The notes beneath the pieces were generated by a model. It was not told the origin of the DNA. It made no database searches and worked only from the letters and a program-made list of their open reading frames with translations. Made by a program: the position numbers and the translations under genes. This document shows, one piece after another, positions 56,340-64,000 of a DNA stretch of 64,000 nucleotides. Positions within the stretch are counted from its first letter, which is position 1, and each line of letters begins with the position of its first letter. This DNA is from Zanthoxylum bungeanum (Eukaryota; Streptophyta; Magnoliopsida; Sapindales; Rutaceae): NCBI GenBank assembly GCA_019454045.1, contig SKCR01006516.1:682001-746000 (forward strand). The letters run 5' to 3'.

Positions 56340-56572
56340 TAGTTTTTAAAATTGGATTTTTAATACTGGATGTGGTACATACATATGTACTGATGTGCGG
56401 GATCTGTTGATTAGCAGGAGACTGACTTCAGATGAGATTGACATGCGAGTCAGAAACGGGAAGAGAGTCGCTGTTTTGGTCGTAGGAACCTAAGTTTTGG
56501 AACTGCCCTTTGGGCACGTACTTAAATTAGGAGACTGTTATAATGTATCTAGTTTGACTATGAACATTATCT
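56340..56572 (+). pseudogene. Protease remnant of B, cut by D
   Basis: NWIFNTGCGTYICTDV at 56346-56400: the catalytic aspartate of D-S/T-G has become N. Then LISRRLTSDEIDMRV, a stop after VLVVGT, and LELPFGHVLKLGDCYN up to NIIS, where the LTR of D begins at 56573. Confidence 0.85.
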
Positions 56573-58558
56573 TGTTAGAGTTTACTAAGGTCCCAAGGAT
56601 CAATAAACAAGCATAAACATGTGTGAATACAATCGAGAAAGTCGCGGAATACTCACATCGACCGGTTGAGCGACGCTGGAGGTAACAAAAACTGAAAATC
56701 TGCTCACTGCATTCGGCAGTCCACTGTCGCAGTTCACTGAAATTTTTGGCCATTGTTGCTCAAGAATCCAAGCTCCAAGCTTTATCGAACGATTCCCGGC
56801 TCATGGGTGGACTTCCCTATCACCTTCGCATGTCTCTCGGAGTGCTAGCTCTCATGATTTTTGCCACAAAAATCGCACTTGCTTCCTTTTTCTTACTCCA
56901 TTTCCACTGCAGTTCACTGCCAAGAACATAAGAAAGAATGCCCTCCAAGGGCGTGAGATGAAGAAGAGAATGGAGGAGAGAGAGAGATAAATGTGTTGAA
57001 TGATTCAAAATCAAAAGACGTAAAAATGATATACCAAAATTTGGTATATGTTTCATTTAATTCCTTACACATTTGAGTGACCAACACTCTTTCACCAACC
57101 AACTACTTCCATCACCAAAAAGATGATAAAGTTGACTAGTCGAAGTGACGCTTGATTTGACGCTTGACTTGACTTGCGTGCCGCACTCGAATTCGAAATG
57201 CGAATGCGCTCGCAAATAATCCCGGGCTCGGGTTCGCTAATTCCAAATTAACGAATTTTCCGTTGCGACGTAATTAAATGATTACGCCTAGCGAAGTCAC
57301 TATTCACGTCGCTAACGAATTAATTCTAAATTAATTCGTTCGCCCGAATTAAAATCTAATTTTAATTCCGTGTCGAAATCCAATTTCGTTTAATATATCG
57401 AATATATTAATTAATCGATTTATTCCAAATTAATTGTTATTCTCTCTTTAATTAATATTTTATCCCAGATAAAATATCTCCGCAATTAATCCCAGATTAA
57501 TTAAAAGTGCGAGTCATACGTCATCGGTGAATCTTCGGGAAGCGACCTATGAGATCCCCGGATATGTTGGCAGTAAATTCGGTCGTCGGACTATCCGAAC
57601 ACGTAAGTACCTCATACTACGTTTATACCGATTTACAAGACAAGGTTGGATTCTAGCAAAACGCCATGCCTACCCAATTCTCCAGAAATATCCTTATAGG
57701 AATAAAGGATCTATATCAGGCGTAGTATACGTAGTATTGCGTATTTCGATCCAGTATCGGATGATCACATGCAAGGCCTGAGGCTGGTACAATGTCTGCC
57801 CCGTACGAAGCATATATCGGATTACGAGCAACTAGTCTCTTTATAATCGGATAATCATGACCAAGTCATATTATCCCGACGGTTGCAACCTTTTTAGAGA
57901 ACCAGTTCTGTATCCCTACGCGATCATCATCTCCATATGACTGGAGTGACACTTCCATCTTGACATCACACCCAACACACTACGATTCTCAATATACCCA
58001 GCATTGGCGTACACAGAACCTGTTAAAGCCTTGGACGACCGCAACCAAAGTATATTGATTGTCGCAAGTATTAGCGGTGCAAGTCTCAGGTTAAGACCAA
58101 ATACACCTACCCTGATTTCGGACTTCCATAGACACATAGTCATAATACCAATGGAATTCCGAGGGGTCTATCCAGAGCGAAGCTTGTTTCCCGTACCATC
58201 GGTAAAAAACAACCTCCTATTACACTTGGATGAGTATCCTATACCCAATATATGATAACTATGCCGTCGTGCCCTCACAACGCGCACAAGTGTAATACTA
58301 GTCTTTTACGCATTCATCGATGTCCAATCTCGATAATACTCTGACTAGGGATATTTAATGATTTATCCTTCGTGGATTGATACTATCTCATATCATTCTC
58401 AATCCAGGAACAAATCATAAGGACCTCCTATCATTTATATATCTAGGTGATCTAATCACAAATGATAAGAGAGCAATCTCCTTTGTCACATAATTAATTT
58501 ATACAACAACACCATGATCTATACAAATAGTGACGCTATGGGTCATAATTGTCCAACA
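56573..58558 (-). repeat. 3' LTR of D
   Basis: 1986 bp. On the minus strand it begins TGTTGGACAATTATGACCC and ends AAACTCTAACA. It is the same family as the LTRs of A and B, with degraded versions of the hairpin repeats near 57420-57505. Its first half (56580-57180 plus) diverges more strongly from A. Confidence 0.88.
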
Positions 58559-58573
58559 ATCACCCACTTGGCC
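58559..58573 (-). other. Polypurine tract of D
   Basis: GGCCAAGTGGGTGAT on the minus strand beside the LTR, homologous to the tract of A. Confidence 0.75.
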
Positions 58574-61360
58574 TATAGCCAGTCACTCGAGTGTCTAACA
58601 CCCGAACTATGTAAGGTTGGCTCAAATTGCTGAGAAAAGCTTTCGTCAGCGGATTTGCATGATTATCGTCTGATGCGATTTATTCGATCATCACGTCGCT
58701 ACGATGTATGATCCGAATGAATCAGATGAATATCGAAGTATGTATCTGGATCGTTGATGAGACTATTAATTCTTTAGCCTGTGCCGACGCCTAGCTCAGC
58801 TGCTAACAGAACTATATCTAATCTAATTAGATTTGTTGTCCACCCAGAAGGCTTCTATTGCTGCCTCAGCTGCAGGAATAACCCGCATTTGTTGTTTATT
58901 CTGTAACAGTATATTGCTTGGAAGATTTCCTGCTCACTGTACTGTTATTCAAACTGCATAGTACCGTTTGCGACTTTTAGTCGTCTTATCGATTTAGGAA
59001 ACTTGCAGTAGTGATCCCAGTCACTTCAAGTTCTCCTTCTCTATAGACTAAGACATCATCCTTAGTTCTTTAAGATACTAACAGATGTTCTTAACATCAA
59101 TCCAGTGACTATCACTTGGATTGGCCTGTTTGTGAATCCATATGCTCAAAGCGTATGAGACACCAGGTCGCGTACATTTTTCAATGTACGAGTTCTCGGA
59201 GAGTTTTCTCGAAAGCCAAGCTTTCACCGATAATTATTATGGGAATATCATTTCGAAGAAATGACATATTATCATTATTTTATAGGACAGCCACTGTCAG
59301 TGCGCTCCCACTAACCCTCTTATATACACAAGAATCATCTCGTTTTGAATTAAATCATAAATTATTATGATTACATCAAAACGATAATTCCAAGAACCTA
59401 ATACTTGCTTCAATCCAAACATGGATCAAATAAGCTGCAAACCTCGTTTGCTAGTTATGTTACGACAAAACCGACAAGATGTTGTTAACATCCTCCAAAA
59501 GGTTTCCTTTTCAGGAAAGCGATTTTCCCGTAAAGTTGTCACATTTCATAAATGAAACACGCAGCTTTAGCAAGCATTATCCAAATGGATTAACCGTGGC
59601 AACAGGTAAAAGGTTGAATCATAATCAACACAATGTTGATAACGATACCTTTCCGCTACAAGCTTAGCTTAGTACGTTGGTATGTTGCCATCCATGTACG
59701 TCTTCCTTGAAGACTTATAGTACCAATAGGCACAATGCCTTGCGGTACATCAACTAGTATCCAAACTTGGTTGATATACATGGAATCCATTTCGGATTCA
59801 TGACACTTTGTCATAATAGGGAGTCGATAGCTTGTATCACTTCCTCATACGTAGTCAGTTGGTATACCTCAATAAGATATACATCTTTATGAGGTGAGAT
59901 CAGAAACCCATACCGCAAGTTGTTTTATGACTCTCTCCGACATACACAGTTCTTGTGTATTCGAAGATTATGGTATAGTTTCATCCTCGATGAACTATTT
60001 ATGTTCCATTAAGGACTTGGTGCCTTGAACAGTATTACTCCGATTTTCATCGAGTTTTCTATCCTCCCACTTACCACTGCATATAGGTATTCCTCTTAGG
60101 AAAACCGCATGGTGAGCAACAATCTAATTGTTCTCGTTGTGAGTTGTATAAGTACAATACTTTGGTATCCCTAGGATAAACTACAATTGGCACTTATCCA
60201 ATTTGGGTTCTAGTTTGGTATCATCCAAACATATGCCCAGCATACCCAAATTTTCAAGAATGAGAAACCCTGTTTCTTTCCGGTTCATATCTAATATGAT
60301 ATCTGTCAAACAGATTTTAATGGAACCTTATTCAAAATAAGTTCTGCACTGTTTAAAGCTTATCCGTTGAAGGAAATGGTAGCTCAGAGCGACTCATGAT
60401 TAACCTTATCATGTCTAACAAAATTCGGTTACTCAGTTCGGACACCCGTCAAATTGACGTGTTCCATGAGGAGTCCTCATTTGAAAGAATACTATACTCT
60501 TTCAAGTATACTGGAAACTTATTGCTTAGTATTTTCCATTACGGTCTTACCGTGACAGTATAATACTATAGCCGATCTGTTTGTCTATTTCGTGTCGAAA
60601 CTTAAAAGTTTCCGATTTGTGTTCTAAAAGAAACACATAACCATCACGCGATACCACATCCGAAAAGGTCACGAAATATTCATATCCACCTCTAGACTAG
60701 CTAGACATGGGCCCACTTGCTTCACTATGAACTAGGGCTAACAGATCTGTGGCATTTGCCACTTTTACCAAGTAAATAGTATTTTAGGCACTTTGCCCAA
60801 TAAACTAGATTCGTAGACTTTATTTGATTAGAATCAATTAGTCCTAGTACCCACTATTCAAAAGTGTGGATATATGATTCTTGTTTGATTGTGTCCCCGA
60901 CAACAATGCCACAATTAAGTCTCTTCTGATCAAATCAGTTTGAGCTATTTGTTTGTCATTTTATACATTTGAGATTTATTTATATTCAAAATATAAATTC
61001 TGTTATTCACATCTAATATGTTTATCTCAATATCATCTTTATATAATAAAACACTTTAGTGTTTAGAATATAAAGGTTCATCCGCAGCGGGTTAAACACT
61101 GATACAGAGATAATGTCTCTAGTCAAACTAGTTACATTATAACAGTTTCCTAATTAAGTACACACCCGAATGTAGTTCCTAAACTTAGGTATCTACGGTT
61201 AAAACAGCGACTTTCGTCCCGTTTTCAATTCGCAGAATAATCTCATCTGAAGTCAGTAACTTGCTCATAGCAGATTCTGAACATCATATATATTTATGTA
61301 CCACACTAAGTATTTAAAATCCAATTTTAATACTAGTGGTGAACATATTTATAACAATCA
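58574..61360 (-). pseudogene. Pol remnants of D
   Basis: Compressed and heavily decayed copia pol recognised by similarity to A at the DNA level. RNase H is at about 58590-59100. The RT N-terminal part is at about 59680-59900 (minus: ATGGATTCCATGTATATC, CAACCAAGTTTGGAT). Integrase is at about 60230-60960 (minus: GGTGTCCGAACTGAG, CTAGTTCATAGTGAAG, GTGGGCCCATGTCTAG). Protease is at about 61120-61340. Every part has stops in all frames and several deletions; no catalytic box could be read intact. Confidence 0.75.
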
Positions 61361-62000
61361 TATTTGAAGTCAGAGCCTTGCTCGTTCTTCAATTCCTTCA
61401 TGTATGCTTTGTCCAAACGGCAGTCACACTTCCGCAATCCCGTTTGCCACATTTAGGCAGACATTTTGGGATATGTCCTGTATCTTCCCAGAAGACTATA
61501 ATGATTTTGCATTTGCCCTTTTCAACACTCCAGAAGCCTTTGGCCAAGCCTTGGCCTTCTAGAATATCGAAGTAAGGTGCGCCTTGCGCTACTTGCCTAA
61601 TTGCAAAGTTTGACTTTATCTCCTTGAGAATAGTCATTAACTCTCCAAGAGTTATTATTGCAATTTAGTACTTCTAAAATCTAGTTAGATTTATGAAGAT
61701 CCTTCAATTTCAGTATCATATTTTAAGGATCTAATCCTTAGTTCTGATTCAGAAATTAAGGAGTCTACTGCGACAAGCTTAATGGATTAAGCACCAAAGT
61801 TATCATCACATAAATCTTCCAAAGATTATGCTCTACTATTTGCTTAACTCCGGGCTTAGGCCTAATATGTTATTTTATCAAATAAAGTAACTTATTAGTT
61901 TCCAGGACCATCCTGAAATTTTATTCCCAATTTGAAAATTAAGCCATTTAAATACATTTTCCTTAGGATTATGTTTTAAATGTCAATCTTTCAATTTCAT
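61361..62000 (-). pseudogene. Gag remnant of D
   Basis: ATG at 62000 followed soon by a stop. The order of fragments follows gag of A and B (GLSPE-type region, AQGAPYFDILEGQGLAKGFW as in B). It ends in the decayed zinc-knuckle stretch at about 61390-61450 (CLPKCGKRDCGSV). Deletions have removed much of the centre. Confidence 0.75.
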
Positions 62001-64000
62001 CTTGATTCTAATAGTCCAACTATTTAATCAACGATTTAGGTACTATTTATTATAATGATTACAATAGTCCAACTATTTAATCAACTATAATTTAATAGAT
62101 TAAAATCAATTATATTGATTACTATAATCCAATTATAAAATCAACTATAAATGAATAGTTTGAATATAGTCTAACTATTTATTAAAAACAACATTTAAAT
62201 ATTAGTCCAACTAACATTTAATATATTTGACGAATGATATTTGTTTGAGCGCGTATGGCAAGTAATTAAACGAATATTGCAAATTCAATTCTTGCCTCCC
62301 ACTATTTTTCGACGAGCCTCTAACCCTCTGTCGAGTACTCGGGAAACCGTATTTCCTAGTGGGCTAGGATCCCGTTAAATATCACACAATCTTGACTTTG
62401 GCCAACAAATTATATGATAAATAACTAGGTAGATCTCTAAGATTGATTGGATCCAATCCAATTCCTAGATCCGGTAGGGGGACATCCAAGTCCGAAACAT
62501 ATATCTTATATATGCCAATACATCCAATGTATTACCTAACCTTTTTCCTCTGAATCAACTAAGCCTTGGCTTTGGCACAACAAACTTAGTGATCCCAGTT
62601 AAGCACGACCCATTGACCATGGAAAGCTTCGTAATCAATGTCGATGGACAAGAAGTGGTCTTGCCTTTGGCCAACAAACCACAACTTGGACAAGACACCA
62701 ATATGGAACAAAGCCTTTGTGATTCAAACACATCCTCGACGGACAAAGGCCTTGACTTTGGCCAACAAGCCAATGTCAGTCTCGGATCTTGAGTGAGAAT
62801 CACTCAATGGAAGGAAAGACGTTTAATATTTAGCGAAGGTTTTTCGAGTGCAAATTGGCAACAAATTTATTATCTTTGTTAAGGTCTCATCATCATACAC
62901 CCTTAAACATGCATTCTAAATACATAATAAAGCGCATATAATAAAATAATAATGATATGCGGATGGATATTTTACACATTGATCCTAGATCAAATCTCTC
63001 CATTTCTCTCTCCCCCTAGCACAAGTATTTACTTCTACCCGTTACACTACACGTCTAAAGAAACCTCATTTACATTGAGGGGAATAGGTGAGAAGAGAAT
63101 ACAAAGAATAAGGAGGTAATAAGGCTGGACACGCATGTCCAATTAATAAATTCCAAATTTATTACAACAATTTCTAAAATTGCCCCACCCATCTAATATC
63201 CATCCAATATACATTATTCATGCATCGCAACCATGTATTCACACAAGCATGCTATCAATCAATCTAATCAAATTAACTAATCTGATAATTAGTGATCATC
63301 CAATGTTCAAACAACGATTTGATTTTGCTCGAGTCAAACTCGTTTTGCGAATAAGTACTCAAAGTACGAATTCTCGAATTAAATTAAACTACACAATTAA
63401 ATCCAATTCAATTTGTATTTAATACTAATTCATTATTTAATTCCAAATTAAATATCACACTTTATTAATGAACCTTTACGACTTAAATTCCAAATTTAAT
63501 CGCAACGGGTCTCAAAGCCCGATTAACGTCCAACGTCAATTTAATTAAAGTCCAATGAGCTTTTAATTAATTTCTTAAGGCGTGGACTTTTGGTCAATTC
63601 GGGTCAAACCGAATAACCAAAATCCAATCCGGGAGTTACCCCATAAGCCTAGAAATCAATTTAGGCCCATTAGGCCCAATTAAATTTTAAAGGTCCATTA
63701 AGTCGCATTTGGGCTTTATGGAAGCAGTTTTGGGCCCAATTAGATCCAATCCAATTTGCCTTAACCCAACTTAGTACAACTAAGCCCAATTACAACAACT
63801 ACAAGCCCAAATCCAATTTAAGGCCCAATTAATTAACACAAAAAAATTCCAAATTTCATATTTAATTAACCAAAGTGTATTACACAATTAATTACCCAAT
63901 TAACATTTCTAAAACGTCAATTAGCCTAATTAATCATGCTTATCAATAACAAAACATGTCCAACACATTTTATCAAAAAATCAAACCCAATCATGCTATA
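62001..64000 (-). other. Leader of D (incomplete)
   Basis: Homologous in reverse to the leaders of A and B. The CTTGACTTTGGCCAACAA motif (reverse complement of the leader motif) is at about 62391-62408, about 62564-62583 (variant), 62660-62678 and 62751-62768. The short plus-strand frame at 62589-62792 is a shadow of these repeats. The primer site is not reached by 64000. Confidence 0.75.

Larger units (their letters stand above)
32506..56572 (+). mobile_element. Element B: Ty1/copia element hosting A, C and D
   Basis: A plus-strand copia element. Its 5' LTR is in three pieces: 32506-32894, 43716-44323 and 52278-53257. Joined on paper, without the target duplications, they total about 1.97 kb, in line with the 1935-bp and 1986-bp LTRs of its relatives A and D. 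A primer site (53259-53270), leader, gag remnant and the start of protease follow to 56572, where D interrupts it. The rest of pol and its 3' LTR would be right of the window. The five bases before it are CAACT (32501-32505). Confidence 0.85.
56573..64000 (-). mobile_element. Element D: Ty1/copia element, runs off the right edge
   Basis: A minus-strand relative of A and B inserted in B's protease. It has a 3' LTR at 56573-58558 and a tract at 58559-58573. Pol remnants come in the order RNase H, RT, integrase, protease, gag to 62000, then leader to the window end. Its primer site and 5' LTR should lie a few hundred bases beyond 64000. The five bases before it are TATCT (56568-56572); the second duplication is out of view. 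Confidence 0.85.

Noticed and set aside
62589..62792. 67-residue plus-strand frame
   Set aside because: It reads antisense through D's leader motif repeats, and the equivalent frame is not kept in A or B.

Overview
The window is plant nuclear DNA, most likely from a eudicot. It has one recognisable edge of a host gene and is otherwise almost wholly transposable elements. The evidence is a plant-type first coding exon with a GT splice donor and telo-box motifs, a plant LINE reverse-transcriptase remnant, two hAT-type miniature elements with 8-bp target duplications, and LTR retrotransposons of plant lineages: Athila-like and Tat-like Ty3/gypsy and Ty1/copia. I saw no rRNA, tRNA, CRISPR or bacterial features.

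Layout. Bases 1-4458 are host sequence: intron-like DNA with a LINE remnant (1081-1700), a 20-codon first exon on the minus strand (2375-2434) resembling the N-terminus of plant CCCH zinc-finger proteins, its upstream region, and a hAT-type element (3507-4282). Bases 4459-26988 are element G, an Athila-like gypsy element on the minus strand. It is split by element F (8424-22841, target duplication ATAGG), a 14.4-kb Tat-like gypsy element with 3.2-kb LTRs and an added RNase H. From 26989 to the right edge is a nested copia stack. Element E (minus) appears to break G's 5' LTR. Element B (plus) sits inside E. B's 5' LTR is broken twice, by copia element A (32895-43715, duplication GATAG) and by the non-autonomous gypsy element C (44324-52277, duplication ATATC). 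B's protease region is then broken by copia element D (56573 to beyond 64000, minus). A's gag is itself broken by a second hAT-type element (37864-38588, duplication GCGAGTAC).

How the parts relate. A, B and D are one copia family: shared LTRs, initiator-Met primer site, and a leader carrying a repeated 18-base motif. F and C share LTR ends, primer site, polypurine tract and leader, but C has lost gag-pol, so it may have depended on enzymes from an F-like partner. Every pol gene in the window carries stops, frameshifts or lost catalytic residues; nothing here looks able to move by itself. The order of insertion that the junctions support is: E before B; B before A, C and D; G before F; A before its hAT insertion.
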